Below are positions 44,201 through 54,100 of a DNA stretch of 64,000 bases, one piece after another. Position numbers and translations under genes: made by a program. The stretch is from Paraburkholderia solisilvae (lineage in GTDB: Bacteria > Pseudomonadota > Gammaproteobacteria > Burkholderiales > Burkholderiaceae): NCBI RefSeq assembly GCF_902859875.1, contig NZ_CADIKF010000002.1, positions 186,001 to 250,000 on the forward strand. The letters are read 5' to 3'. Every line of letters starts with the position of its first letter. The first letter of the stretch is position 1. The notes beneath the pieces were generated by a model, which worked only from the letters and a program-made list of their open reading frames with translations, made no database searches and had not been told where the DNA came from.

Positions 44201-47200
44201 CGTCGTGGGACCTGATGCGCTCCTGAGCACGGCCGGCGAGTGGGTGAACAACGATACGCAACTGGCGGCCGGAACGACGCCGGGCGATAGCGAGTTCATC
44301 AACGGCGGCTCCGTGACGCTGGCCGCAGGTTACGGCGTCGATTTGCAGCCGGGCAGCTCGATCGATGTGTCCAGCGGCGGCGAGATGCAGGCCAACGGTC
44401 AGATGCTGATGAATAACGGTATTGCCGAGGGCAAGGGCGGCAATGTTACGTTGCAGACGTTGGTCGATCAGGCCGGCTACCCCGCAGTGCTGCCCACGGA
44501 CCCGCTGTTGCATATGGACGGCACGATTCGCGGCTTCGGCTTCTCGGGTGGCGGCACACTGACACTGGAGGTGCTGGATATCCAGGTTGGTGGCGATCCG
44601 ACGTCGGCGCCTGCTTACACGACGGTGTTGCCGACCGACTTTTTCTTGCAGCAAGGCTTTGGCAACTATGTGCTGAATGCGTATCTCGACGCAACTGTCG
44701 CGCCCGGTGCGACGGTAGATGTGACCCAGCAGAACCTGATTCCCGACTTCTCCTCGCTGCAGCATGTGGCCAGCGGCGCCGACCTTTCGACGAGCGGTCT
44801 GACGACGCTCGGGACGACCGACGCGTTCGACCGGCAGCCGACGGATCTGGTGCTGACGGCCGGTGGTTATGCAGCGTGGCATGTCACGAACAACACGACA
44901 GGAACTGCACCGCCGGTCGTTCCCGACTACCCGGGCGTCACCGGCGCGGTGACAATCGGCGAGGGCGCGTCCGTTGTCGCAGACGCGGGTGCGAGTATTG
45001 GTTTGGGCTCGCCCGCACAGGTCACTGTGCTGGGTTCTCTGATTGCTCCGGGCGGTTCGATCACGTTGAGTGCCGATAGCGGTAGCAGCTCAACATTCGA
45101 TGTGACCGGGCAATACAACGGCGCTGAGGGTGTTTTCACGGGCGCTGGTAAGTCGGTGTGGCTCGGACCCAATGCGTTGCTCGACGTCGCCGGCGTGGCA
45201 CTGACCGATCCGTTTGCTGAGCCGGTCCGTAATGGTCTGAGCACGTTTATTCCGACCACGGGCACGGTACTGCCCGGTGGGTCGGTGACCATTTCCGACG
45301 ACTCCGGCTACATCGTTGCACAGGCGGGTTCACGCATTGACGTGTCGGGCACCTCGGCAAACCTCGACCAGCCGCAAGCGAACGGTCGGTTTGCGTCGCA
45401 ACCGGTGTGGAGCGATGCTGGCTCGATCACGCTGGCGGCGTCGAGCGGCCTGTTTTTCGACGGCACGCTCGACGCGCACGGCGGTGCGCCGCTGGCGCAA
45501 GGCGGTACGCTCTCTATCTTGCCGATTCCAATTGGCACGCCGACGACGCCTTTCGGGGTGCTTGGCAACCAGAATCCGTTGCCCGGCGCAACCGCGCTGG
45601 TCATCCAGCAGAGTGGAGACTTCGTGCCCGCGGGCCTCGAGCCCGGGGAAAGCTTTGCCTCGGCAATTGGCGCACCGACGGGCGTGCTGCAGTTTGCAGC
45701 AGATCGCCTTGATGGATCGGGTATCTCGACGCTCGTACTCGGCGCACCGGCTGGTACGCCGATGGCCACCCAAGGCGCTGTGCCGATTGTGTTTAGCGGC
45801 AACGTCAACCTGAATCTGGCGCAAGCGGTCATCATCAATGCGGAGACGATAGCGGCGCTGGACAGTAACGCCGTCAGCCAGCTGACGTCGACGACGACGC
45901 TCGCTTCGCTATTGAAGAACCAGGGAAGTGACGTTGCATCGACAGACACCACCGTCTCAATAACCGCGCCCTACGTTGCTCTCGTGGGGCCGACGTTCGG
46001 CAGTTTTGTCACTCAGGTCGATCCGGTTTTTGCCGCAGGCGACGGCACGCTGAACGTCAATGCGTCGTTCATCGATCTGGAAAACCAGTTCCAGCTGAAT
46101 AACTTCGGGCAGGCAAATTTCACGAGCAGCGGGGATATCCGGCTGAGTTCGACAAACGCGAATCTCAACAGTACAAACGCGCTCGATCCCGGCGTGCTCT
46201 TCACACCCGGCAACCTGACCTTCAAGGCCGCGGACCTGTATCCGTCCACCGGCTCGACCTTCATCATCGACGCGGTTGGTCCGACCGGTTCGAGCGGCGC
46301 TCCTGCGCCGACCACGGTGACGTTCGAATCGAACGGCGCGTCGAGCGTGCCGCTGTCCGCCGGCGGCACGTTGCTGGTGGATGCGACCAATATCGTGCAG
46401 GGCGGCACCGTGCGCGCGCCTGCGGGCAGCCTGATCTTCGGTGTCGGCGATCCTAACGACACCGCGACGCAGGCCCAGTTCAACTGGGGCGCTAGCACGA
46501 CACCGTTGGTCGCGACCGATTCGGTTACGTTCGCGGGCGGCAGCTTCACGTCGGTGTCGGAAGAGGGCGCGATTATTCCGTTCGGCACGACGGTCGACGG
46601 CGTCGAATGGCAGTTCAATCCGGTACCGAATGCGAATGCGGCGCCTGACCTGAGCGCTCCGCCCGCGAAATTCATCAGCGCGAACGGCAGCAATGTGGCG
46701 CTCAATGCAGGCGCAACGATCGATCTGTCGGGCGGCGGCGACCTTCAGGCTGCGGAGTTCGTAGCGGGCACCGGCGGCACGCGCAATGTGCTATCGCAGT
46801 TTAATGTGAGCTTTGCGTCGAACCCGAATGGCACCGCTGTGCCAACGAACGCGAACGCTTCGAACGTCTACGCGATCCTGCCTGGTAAGCAGTCGCCGGT
46901 GGCCGCGTACGACCCGATGTTCGCGCAGAACGTGCAACCGTCGACCAATGGGAGCGGTACAAGCACAACCACAAAGAGCGATGGTGTCGGCCAGGCTGCG
47001 CTGAACAGCGCAGTGGGCCAGTCCGTTTATCTGTCCGGCGTACCGGGCCTGCCGGCGGGCTTCTATACGCTGCTGCCGGCCATGTATGCGACGGTGCCGG
47101 GCGCGTTCCGCGTGACGGTCTCGTCGGCCACCGGCCCGGTCGCGCCGGGTTCGAGCCAGACGCTGCCGGACGGCACGATCCAGGTGGCCGGCTACTTCGG

Positions 47201-50200
47201 CAATTCGCTTTCGGGCTCCCGCAGCGCGACACCTACACTTTTCGACGTGCAGTCGGGCCAGGTGTGGCAGCAGTACTCGCAGTTCACATTGACCAGCGCC
47301 AACGCGTTCTTCCCGAACCTGGCGGCCAGTGCGGGCAACGTTACGCCGCCGCTGCCTGTCGACGCCGGGCAACTGGTGCTATCCGCGAAAACTTCGCTGT
47401 CGTTGGGCGCGAAGCTCGATACGGCGGCAGGCCCCGGCGGTGCGCCGGCGGAAGTCGATATCGCGTCGCAGGACATCCAGATTGTCGGCAATGGCGAAGC
47501 GGCATTGCCCGGTTACCTGCAGATCAGCGCGGACCAGCTCGACTCGCTCGATGCAGGCAGTCTGCTGATCGGCGGCACGCGCACGCAGACTTCGAGCGGC
47601 ATCACGATCGATGCGATCGCCAATAGCGTCGTCGTGTCGAACGACGCATCCGATCCTTTGACCGGACCCGAGATTCTGCTCGTAACGAAGACGGACCCGA
47701 CCGGCGCCGATGCAAATGCGCAGAACGGTCTGCGCATCGATCCGGGCAGTGTGATCGCGGCGCAAGGAACCTACCCCGCGGCGAAGGACCTGCCGATTAC
47801 GATCGGTGTGGCGCCCGCCAGCGACGGCAGCGGCGGCGTATCGGGCGACGGAGCGCTCGTGCGTGTTTCGAACGGTGCGGACGTGACCGTGACACGCCTC
47901 GATACGACGGATGTGTCGACCAACCCCGGCTCGCTGACAATCGGCGCCGACGCGACCTTGTCGGGCGGCCAGTCGCTGACGCTCGATTCGTCGGGCAACC
48001 TGAAGTTCGACCCGACCGCGACGTTCTCGGGCAACACAATTGCGGTGGACGGTTCCGCCATCACGTTCACGGACCAGACGGGCGAAGCCGCGGCAGCACT
48101 GCCGGGCTTCGTGATCGGTGTTACGCAACTTGCACAACTGTCGAACACGCAGGAGTTGATTCTGCGCAGTTCGGGCGCGATGAACTTCGACGGCGACGTC
48201 GACGTGACGTTCGGCCCGAATGTCGATCTGAGCGCGGGCACGTTTACGAGCAACGGTGGCGCAGTCACGCTGAACGGCAAAGAGATCGAATTCACGAACG
48301 AGCTGGGCGGCTCGGCATCTGCCGGGACCAGCGGATCGGGCACGTTGACGGTCAACGCGAACGAAATCGACTTCGGCACGGGCGACAAGGCAACCTCGGG
48401 CTTCGGCTCGGCCACCTTCAATGCGACAGGCGGCATTGTCGGCCAGAACACGGGCTCATTCGATTTCGGTGCGTCGCAGGTGACAATGAGCGCACCGGTC
48501 TATCTGGCCGATACCAGTTCGAGCCAGACCATCACGACGACCGGCGTGCTGACGCTGAATTCCGCGCAAGGCACAGCGCTCGATCTGCAGCCGGTGGGCG
48601 GCGAAATCTCGTTCACGGGCGGCACGCTCAACGACAACGGCGCGACCATCGAAGCGCCGGCCGGCAATGTCAGCCTCGAAGCGACCACAGGGGACCTGAC
48701 CGTCGGCGCGGGCTCGCTCGTCAGTTCAGCGGGTGTGGCAAAGCAATTCTTCGATACCACGCTCTTTGCCCCCGCCGGTTCGATCACGCTGACGGCTGAC
48801 CAAGGCAGCGTGAATGTGCAGTCGGGCGCGACGCTCGATTTCTCGGGCACAAGCCAAGGGGGCGCGGCGGGCAGCGTGACGCTCTCGGCGCCGGACCAGG
48901 TGGTGAACCTGAATGGCACGCTCAACGGCAATGCGGTAGCGGGCTTCATGGGTGGTTCTTTCTCGCTGAATACGGGTGGCGCAGTCGATCTCGACAGCCT
49001 TGCGGCCACGCTTGCGTCCAGCGGTGTAAACAACGCGATCTCGGTGGAGACCCATACGGGCAATCTGACGCTGTCGTCCGGCAACACGATTACCGCGCAT
49101 TCGGTATCGCTCACGGCCGACGGCGGCGCGGGCGGCGCGAATACGGGCGAGGGCAACGTCAATATCGACGGCACGATCAACGCGTCGGGCATTGTCGGTG
49201 GCGAGATCGACCTGTACGGCAAGAGCGGTGTTGATGTTGAAGGTTCGCTGATTGCAATAGCCTGCCTGCCGGGCGGCCCGTGCGACGACCAGCACCTGAA
49301 TCCGAACCAGCGCGGCGGTACGGTCAACATCGGCACCGCCGGCAACGGCAGCACGACGAGCCTGAATTCGACCTACGGCTACGAGAATGTCACGCCGGAC
49401 CAGTCGGGTCTTATCGTGCTCGGCGGCCAGTCGGTGATCGACGTATCCGGCGGAACGGCCGGCGGGCTGTCGGGTGGCACGGTGAATATCCGTGCACCGA
49501 TCATGACGAATGGTCTCGTCAACGTGCAGGTGTCGCCTGGCGCGACCATTGTCGGCTCACGTGCAACGACGATCGAAGCGTATGCGGTGTGGAGCACCGA
49601 CGATCAAAGCACGAACCCGCAGCAGCACTTCGACGGCATTGTCGACCCCGCGGGCTGGTATGACAGCAGCGGCAACCTTTTGTCGGGCACCTTCACGAGC
49701 CAGGATGGTTCGACGACGATTACCTACGACGCGACAAACGATACGCTGTCGAGCGATCCGGGTGCGTCGCCGCAGAAGATCGCGCAGGACTTGCAGACAC
49801 TGCTTCAGAACGACTTTTTCTCGCCGGGTACGGCCGATGCTAATCACGTGGCCTTCTATGGCTTTGTCAACAACGACGGTAGTACGCCCGGCACGTTGAT
49901 GAGTTTCGTGGAGAACGGTGCGAACAGCGTGGCGGCCCAGTTCGCTAACACGGCCTTTACTGTTGTGCCGGGCATCGAACTGGACAACCCGGACCCGAAC
50001 ATCAACAGCGGCAATATCTCTGTGCTGACGAACTGGAACCTCGGCGCGTTAAATTCGGCGGGGAATCCGGCGTTCCGTTTCCTTGCCAATGGGCAGGCGC
50101 CGATCATCACGTTTAAGGCCGAAAACAACGTCGACGTGAAGGCGAGCCTGTCGGACGGGTTCTTCCAGATTGCCAACCCGCTGGGTGGCGGCGGTTCGAT

Positions 50201-53200
50201 TCCGATACCGGTCTACGAGAAATACGGAACGTATGCCGCTGCGCTTGCTGCGTATGACGCTACTCCCTATTATTTCGCTTATCTCGGTTTGCCCAATTAC
50301 AACGTCAGTGTTTTTGGTCTTAATGTCCCGGCACCGCAAATCGTGCCGGGCGATAGCGACGAAAAGGACGAGTACTACGCACTCTATACGGCATATGTGC
50401 AGTTTTTGGATTCGCGAGTGCCGGCGTCAGTGGCGCAGGCCCTTGGTGTCAACCCGCATTTCGATTGGGGCGATACGTTTGATGTACTGCAAAATGAACC
50501 GAACCCGGTGACCCCTCCGGCGCCCCCAACCGGTGGTATGCAGACGAAGCAGCCATCAACGTATTTCGTGTATCTCGCGAATTACGCAGCCTTTGTGACA
50601 AACGCCGTCAACTCTTCGGGTGTCAACGTACCGCCGCCAGTCGCACCAGCCTTTCAGTCCGACACCGCGCTCCCAGGCCAAACATCAGTCAGCCTTCCGG
50701 CCGTTACTGACAATACGCCATCCCCGACTCATGCGGCGAACGACCCGTTGCCGCTGTTGTCCGCCACGCTCGCTGGTGGACCAAGTTCAAGCTTCCGCAT
50801 CGTCGCGGGCGCGGATTTCACCAGCGCCAATCCCCTCGCGGTTCAAGCCGCATCGGTCGCGAAAGCGGCGGCGGACGGAAGCGTGACGCTTAGCGGACAG
50901 TTCCAGTATGTCGATTCGACGGGCCACATGGTGCTCGAGCCGACGATGATTCGTACGGGCGTGGGCTCAATCGAAATTGCGGCCGCCAACGACCTCTCTT
51001 TGTTCGACACGACTGCGCAACAAGACGACGGAAATGCCCCGGTCGTGCCGGGTGTTATTTATACCGCCGGCGCCCCGGCGGCGGACTCGCCGACGGTGAA
51101 TCCGACCGCGCTGATCCTGAAGGGTGACACGACTCAAGGGCGGCCGGATCTTCTCGTGACTTCGGCTGTGAATTCGGATTCCGCGGGCGACATCACGATC
51201 GATGTACAAGGCAATATCAATGGCCTGGAGAACGTGGTCGACACGACGGGTGCGGTGACCGGCACCGCCGGCACGAACATCAGCCAGTTCTGGACGCCCT
51301 GGATGCAGACCGGCAACACCTTGGGGGCATCGAACCAGATCGTGCAGACGTCGATCAACTTCGGCGCGTTCGATCAGGGCGTGATGAGTGTGGGCGGCAA
51401 TGTGTCGATCAGCGCGGGCGGAAATATCTCGGACCTCGCCGTGTCGCTGCCCACTACCTGGTATCTGACTAACGCGAACACCAGCAGCCCGACGGTCAAC
51501 ACGGTCGGCGGGGGCAATCTGACGGTGACCGCTGGTGGTGACCTGTTTAGCGGCGACTACTTTGTCGCGAAGGGTACGGGAACGATTTCGGCGGGTGGGC
51601 AGATCGGGTTTGATTTCACTGTACCTTCGGTTGTTGGGATACCGCCAGTTCCCGATCCGGTAGCTCCCATCTTCGCTGCGCAAGACGGGGTATTCAATAT
51701 CAGTGCCCGGCAGGGAGTGAATATCGGCGCCACGGTTGATCCTTCGTATTTTGCGGGGGGCGACGGTCAGGGTTATTCGGCATCTTCAGCATTGAATGTC
51801 GAGTCCACGACGGGAGATATCCAGTTCGGTACGCTCGACGTGACAGCGTTGCCACTCAGCCATTTGATGAACACCGTGGCCAGTAACGTACTGCCCGCCA
51901 CGGTGGATCTGACCGCGTTCACCGGCGGCATCAACATCGAGTCGGGGGGCTCTCTCTTCCCGTCTGCGACTGGAAATCTGAGTCTGATTGCGGATCAGAC
52001 CATCAATCTGAACGCCACGGTCAGCGATAACTCCGGACGCAAGGAAGCAAGCCCGGTATTCGGCATGCTGGACATCGATCCTTCGGCGATGCCGTCTCCG
52101 ACCAATCCGGACGCGCCGGTTCCGCTGCCGGTCGATATCAATTCTGCAGATCACGCACAGACGCCGCTGCATGCGGACGATACGGATCCGGTGCGTGTCT
52201 ACAGTCTCGAGGGCAGCATTGTCGATGGCTTCCTGGAGCCGACCGGTCTGAACGCGGGCTTCTACGACCATCTGGTTGCGTTGGCAGTCGATAAACCAGC
52301 GCTGATCGAGGCGGGCCAAGATATCCTCAATCTGTCGTTCCAGGGGCAAAATCTGGGAGAGGATGACGTGACGCGAATACTCGCGGGACGTGATATTGCA
52401 GATACGCCGTTAGTGTCTAACGGCACCGTGGTACCAGGACTCGTGCTGGGTGGCCCAGGCACATTCGACGTCGAAGCAGGCCGCAATATCGGGCCGTTGA
52501 CGAACGAGCAGCAACTGGTAGCGGCTCATGTGCTTGGTTTCCCCGGCGTACCAACCGTTCTTGGCATCGAGGCGGTCGGCAATGCAGACAATCCGAACCT
52601 GCCGCACGAAAGCGCAAACATTCAGGTGCTGTTCGGCATCAGTCCGGGCGTTGACTATAGCGACTTCATCTCGGCCTACATCGATCCATCCAACTCTGTG
52701 CAGGGCGTGCCGAGCTCGACCGATGCGCTGATCACCTTCATGGAGCAGTATGACGCCGGGCAGGGCGTCGATACGGGCCTTGCCAACGACAAGTCCACGG
52801 CGCTCAAGAATGTCGGCACCCTCACGGCCGCACAGGCGTGGTCGCAATTCCAGGCATTGCCGTCGTACGTGCAGCAAATCTTTGCGCAGCAGGTGCTGTT
52901 CAATGTGCTGACCGACGTCGGCAACGACTTCAACAATCCGACCAGCCCGTTCTTCCAGCAATATGAGCGTGGCTACCAGGCGATCAACGCGCTGTTCCCG
53001 GCATCGTTAGGCTATACGGCGAATAATCTGGATGGCGGCACGAACGGTGCGAACAAGCTGGTGGATACCGGCAACCTCGACATCCGCAGCACGACCATCC
53101 AGACGCAGCAGGGCGGTAATGTTTCGATTCTCGGCCCGGGTGGACAGGCGCTGGTGGGCAGCACGTCGGCGCCGCCGGAGATTGTCGATAGTTCCGGCAA

Positions 53201-53954
53201 TGTTGTCGCCGGCCCCGGCACGATGGGCATTCTCACGCTCGAGCAGGGCGACATCAACATCTTCACCGACCAGAGCGTGTTGCTCGCGCAAAGCCGTATC
53301 TTTACCGAGCAGGGCGGCGACATGACGATCTGGAGCTCGAACGGCGACATCAATGCGGGCAAGGGCGCGACGACGTCGGCCGATGTTCCGACGCCGATCT
53401 ACGCGTGCGATCTGAACCACTTCTGTACGGTCGATGCGCGCGGTGAGGTGACGGGCGCCGGTATCGCAACGCTGCAGAGTATTCCGGGCGCGCCGCGGGG
53501 CAACGTGGACCTGATTGCACCGCGCGGTACGGTCGATGCGGGCGATGCCGGTGTTCGTACGTCGGGCAATCTGAACGTCGCGGCGCTGCATGTAGCGAAC
53601 GCGGATAACTTTCAGACGCAAGGCACGCAAACGGGTGTGCCGACCGCGGCGGTGGTGAATACGGGCGCGCTGACCTCAGCGAGCGCGGCGGCATCGGCGG
53701 TGACGCAGGCTGCGGCGAATCTCGCGCGAAGCCAGGTGGGCAATGGTCCTCAGCGTCACTGGGTCATCTCCGTGCAGGTACAAGGGTTCGGCGACGATGA
53801 CGATAATGGCGATGACGATCAGAAGAAGCGGAAGCGTCAGCAGGTCGGCTACGATTCTTCGAGCGCGGTGTCCGTTATCGGATTCGGCGGAACCGGTGCG
53901 ACCCAGCGGGCAGTGATGAGCAAGGCGGAGCAGGAGAAATTGGGCAAGATCTGA
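41292..53954 (+). CDS. Giant filamentous-haemagglutinin-family exoprotein (4220 aa)
   Basis: The protein has a signal peptide (cleavage near AHAQA, about residue 43), a Gly/Ala and Gln-rich linker, and a haemagglutination-activity domain (PF05860-like, about 150-290) with NLWINANAPTQSV and the VINRNGVLFGAGSQVNVHSL motif. About 3600 residues of beta-helix-like repeats follow, poor in cysteine and rich in Gly, Ser, Thr, Asn and Val (recurrent GGSVTL, IDVSGG, LDLQPG). A DUF3739-type C-terminal domain (about 3920-4120) shows SRIFTEQGGDMTIWSSNGD, NAGKGA and DLIAPRGTVDAGDAG. The end is a charged DDDDNGDDD and KKRKRQ stretch. Two close cysteine pairs occur near 2656 and 4038. No FHA-type TpsB gene is next to it; export route unknown. 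Confidence 0.92.
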   Translation: MAARARAEKHLHQSPTVLRATVRPVCRAIAVMVAAGFAAHAQAGIINLGVAGGRATGGAGGAGGAGGVTNLGVTPQQAQQASQTSIRNLANAAQGIAQQIAAQQAAAANAAATSNVPNGLAPGGLQVAPGVAFNANGTPTAATSNLSNPNLWINANAPTQSVDSSGHVTVEVDQTGQSAVATWTSMNVGRQTTLYFNQSAGTQSNGANNWVILNRIMDPTGLPSQILGNVKAEGSVFVINRNGVLFGAGSQVNVHSLLASSLDLLNQSDTPTQGASDIAKSNQLFLNMQSGSQGGLAALESVAQGGSGTPAGAPNEVLGLGNVVNISSPSEYTLPGNITIQPGASITTQTDGTVSDGGFVMIAAPNVTNGGSITATGGQVILAAGVGVSLRPNQAAPQQFVPEISGELVLNGQDVTPAGALVNSGIIQAARGTVDLLGSSVAQNGVVGVTTSVNTPGNITISTVDEYQANTPTGTSYNGGTAIGGQTDPVAIATHRAGLLTFGPDSVTTVMPDTDGVTATSAPGTVFTPGSITVTAGSVWFQSGSLIEAPGSTVQVAALTPSAALDATPPGDTAVPGRILLDNGATIDVSGLSNVELPVADTLVTVPLIGGNELADSPLLRDGFLFGLKDVVVDSTLSGTRSDGVEWVGSPVLNIAGLVSLIPRTVDQLLMNGGTVILAGNEVMTASGSLINLNGGYVHYLGGMVNTTRLIDASGAVVPIGQADPNDTYIAVAGEFVDSHPRWGINNTYTNPLLSGSAYEGDFIVGGNAGTLDIFATSSMVLDGNITAQALSGSKQVQDNDQAVGGTFNFGADPTLSAHAVPGNIAGLTLGTLTSTTGETGTVILQNTPPQLSSIAPDFSIGTPIDTAANNALPATDPNNITANMVVPTAMLSDGGFANVNVTEDKVNGKGFVVPDGTVLSLQPGGSLTLNAPNTANAQIDGHLIVPSGTISISLSINSGVTASPTSGNIVVGPDALLSTAGEWVNNDTQLAAGTTPGDSEFINGGSVTLAAGYGVDLQPGSSIDVSSGGEMQANGQMLMNNGIAEGKGGNVTLQTLVDQAGYPAVLPTDPLLHMDGTIRGFGFSGGGTLTLEVLDIQVGGDPTSAPAYTTVLPTDFFLQQGFGNYVLNAYLDATVAPGATVDVTQQNLIPDFSSLQHVASGADLSTSGLTTLGTTDAFDRQPTDLVLTAGGYAAWHVTNNTTGTAPPVVPDYPGVTGAVTIGEGASVVADAGASIGLGSPAQVTVLGSLIAPGGSITLSADSGSSSTFDVTGQYNGAEGVFTGAGKSVWLGPNALLDVAGVALTDPFAEPVRNGLSTFIPTTGTVLPGGSVTISDDSGYIVAQAGSRIDVSGTSANLDQPQANGRFASQPVWSDAGSITLAASSGLFFDGTLDAHGGAPLAQGGTLSILPIPIGTPTTPFGVLGNQNPLPGATALVIQQSGDFVPAGLEPGESFASAIGAPTGVLQFAADRLDGSGISTLVLGAPAGTPMATQGAVPIVFSGNVNLNLAQAVIINAETIAALDSNAVSQLTSTTTLASLLKNQGSDVASTDTTVSITAPYVALVGPTFGSFVTQVDPVFAAGDGTLNVNASFIDLENQFQLNNFGQANFTSSGDIRLSSTNANLNSTNALDPGVLFTPGNLTFKAADLYPSTGSTFIIDAVGPTGSSGAPAPTTVTFESNGASSVPLSAGGTLLVDATNIVQGGTVRAPAGSLIFGVGDPNDTATQAQFNWGASTTPLVATDSVTFAGGSFTSVSEEGAIIPFGTTVDGVEWQFNPVPNANAAPDLSAPPAKFISANGSNVALNAGATIDLSGGGDLQAAEFVAGTGGTRNVLSQFNVSFASNPNGTAVPTNANASNVYAILPGKQSPVAAYDPMFAQNVQPSTNGSGTSTTTKSDGVGQAALNSAVGQSVYLSGVPGLPAGFYTLLPAMYATVPGAFRVTVSSATGPVAPGSSQTLPDGTIQVAGYFGNSLSGSRSATPTLFDVQSGQVWQQYSQFTLTSANAFFPNLAASAGNVTPPLPVDAGQLVLSAKTSLSLGAKLDTAAGPGGAPAEVDIASQDIQIVGNGEAALPGYLQISADQLDSLDAGSLLIGGTRTQTSSGITIDAIANSVVVSNDASDPLTGPEILLVTKTDPTGADANAQNGLRIDPGSVIAAQGTYPAAKDLPITIGVAPASDGSGGVSGDGALVRVSNGADVTVTRLDTTDVSTNPGSLTIGADATLSGGQSLTLDSSGNLKFDPTATFSGNTIAVDGSAITFTDQTGEAAAALPGFVIGVTQLAQLSNTQELILRSSGAMNFDGDVDVTFGPNVDLSAGTFTSNGGAVTLNGKEIEFTNELGGSASAGTSGSGTLTVNANEIDFGTGDKATSGFGSATFNATGGIVGQNTGSFDFGASQVTMSAPVYLADTSSSQTITTTGVLTLNSAQGTALDLQPVGGEISFTGGTLNDNGATIEAPAGNVSLEATTGDLTVGAGSLVSSAGVAKQFFDTTLFAPAGSITLTADQGSVNVQSGATLDFSGTSQGGAAGSVTLSAPDQVVNLNGTLNGNAVAGFMGGSFSLNTGGAVDLDSLAATLASSGVNNAISVETHTGNLTLSSGNTITAHSVSLTADGGAGGANTGEGNVNIDGTINASGIVGGEIDLYGKSGVDVEGSLIAIACLPGGPCDDQHLNPNQRGGTVNIGTAGNGSTTSLNSTYGYENVTPDQSGLIVLGGQSVIDVSGGTAGGLSGGTVNIRAPIMTNGLVNVQVSPGATIVGSRATTIEAYAVWSTDDQSTNPQQHFDGIVDPAGWYDSSGNLLSGTFTSQDGSTTITYDATNDTLSSDPGASPQKIAQDLQTLLQNDFFSPGTADANHVAFYGFVNNDGSTPGTLMSFVENGANSVAAQFANTAFTVVPGIELDNPDPNINSGNISVLTNWNLGALNSAGNPAFRFLANGQAPIITFKAENNVDVKASLSDGFFQIANPLGGGGSIPIPVYEKYGTYAAALAAYDATPYYFAYLGLPNYNVSVFGLNVPAPQIVPGDSDEKDEYYALYTAYVQFLDSRVPASVAQALGVNPHFDWGDTFDVLQNEPNPVTPPAPPTGGMQTKQPSTYFVYLANYAAFVTNAVNSSGVNVPPPVAPAFQSDTALPGQTSVSLPAVTDNTPSPTHAANDPLPLLSATLAGGPSSSFRIVAGADFTSANPLAVQAASVAKAAADGSVTLSGQFQYVDSTGHMVLEPTMIRTGVGSIEIAAANDLSLFDTTAQQDDGNAPVVPGVIYTAGAPAADSPTVNPTALILKGDTTQGRPDLLVTSAVNSDSAGDITIDVQGNINGLENVVDTTGAVTGTAGTNISQFWTPWMQTGNTLGASNQIVQTSINFGAFDQGVMSVGGNVSISAGGNISDLAVSLPTTWYLTNANTSSPTVNTVGGGNLTVTAGGDLFSGDYFVAKGTGTISAGGQIGFDFTVPSVVGIPPVPDPVAPIFAAQDGVFNISARQGVNIGATVDPSYFAGGDGQGYSASSALNVESTTGDIQFGTLDVTALPLSHLMNTVASNVLPATVDLTAFTGGINIESGGSLFPSATGNLSLIADQTINLNATVSDNSGRKEASPVFGMLDIDPSAMPSPTNPDAPVPLPVDINSADHAQTPLHADDTDPVRVYSLEGSIVDGFLEPTGLNAGFYDHLVALAVDKPALIEAGQDILNLSFQGQNLGEDDVTRILAGRDIADTPLVSNGTVVPGLVLGGPGTFDVEAGRNIGPLTNEQQLVAAHVLGFPGVPTVLGIEAVGNADNPNLPHESANIQVLFGISPGVDYSDFISAYIDPSNSVQGVPSSTDALITFMEQYDAGQGVDTGLANDKSTALKNVGTLTAAQAWSQFQALPSYVQQIFAQQVLFNVLTDVGNDFNNPTSPFFQQYERGYQAINALFPASLGYTANNLDGGTNGANKLVDTGNLDIRSTTIQTQQGGNVSILGPGGQALVGSTSAPPEIVDSSGNVVAGPGTMGILTLEQGDINIFTDQSVLLAQSRIFTEQGGDMTIWSSNGDINAGKGATTSADVPTPIYACDLNHFCTVDARGEVTGAGIATLQSIPGAPRGNVDLIAPRGTVDAGDAGVRTSGNLNVAALHVANADNFQTQGTQTGVPTAAVVNTGALTSASAAASAVTQAAANLARSQVGNGPQRHWVISVQVQGFGDDDDNGDDDQKKRKRQQVGYDSSSAVSVIGFGGTGATQRAVMSKAEQEKLGKI

Positions 53955-54024
53955 TCGAAGGGCTGCGGACGGTCGACTAAGCCGCAGACCCTGGCCACGC
54001 GAGCGCTGTGTTGCTCGCATAAGG

Positions 54025-54064
54025 AAACGCCGCGCTTCCGAGTGTGCTCGGGAGCGCGGCGTTT
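54025..54064 (+). terminator. Rho-independent terminator after the giant adhesin gene
   Basis: Arms of 18 bases (AAACGCCGCGC... with ...GCGCGGCGTTT, one G-T pair) surround a 4-base loop, and TGTTTTG follows on the plus strand. It lies about 70 bp after the giant gene's stop codon. The second PstS-type gene converges on it from the other side, so it may act in both directions. Confidence 0.8.
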
Positions 54065-54100
54065 GTTTTGGCTAGCTATAGCAAGCGCAAGTTATCTCGA

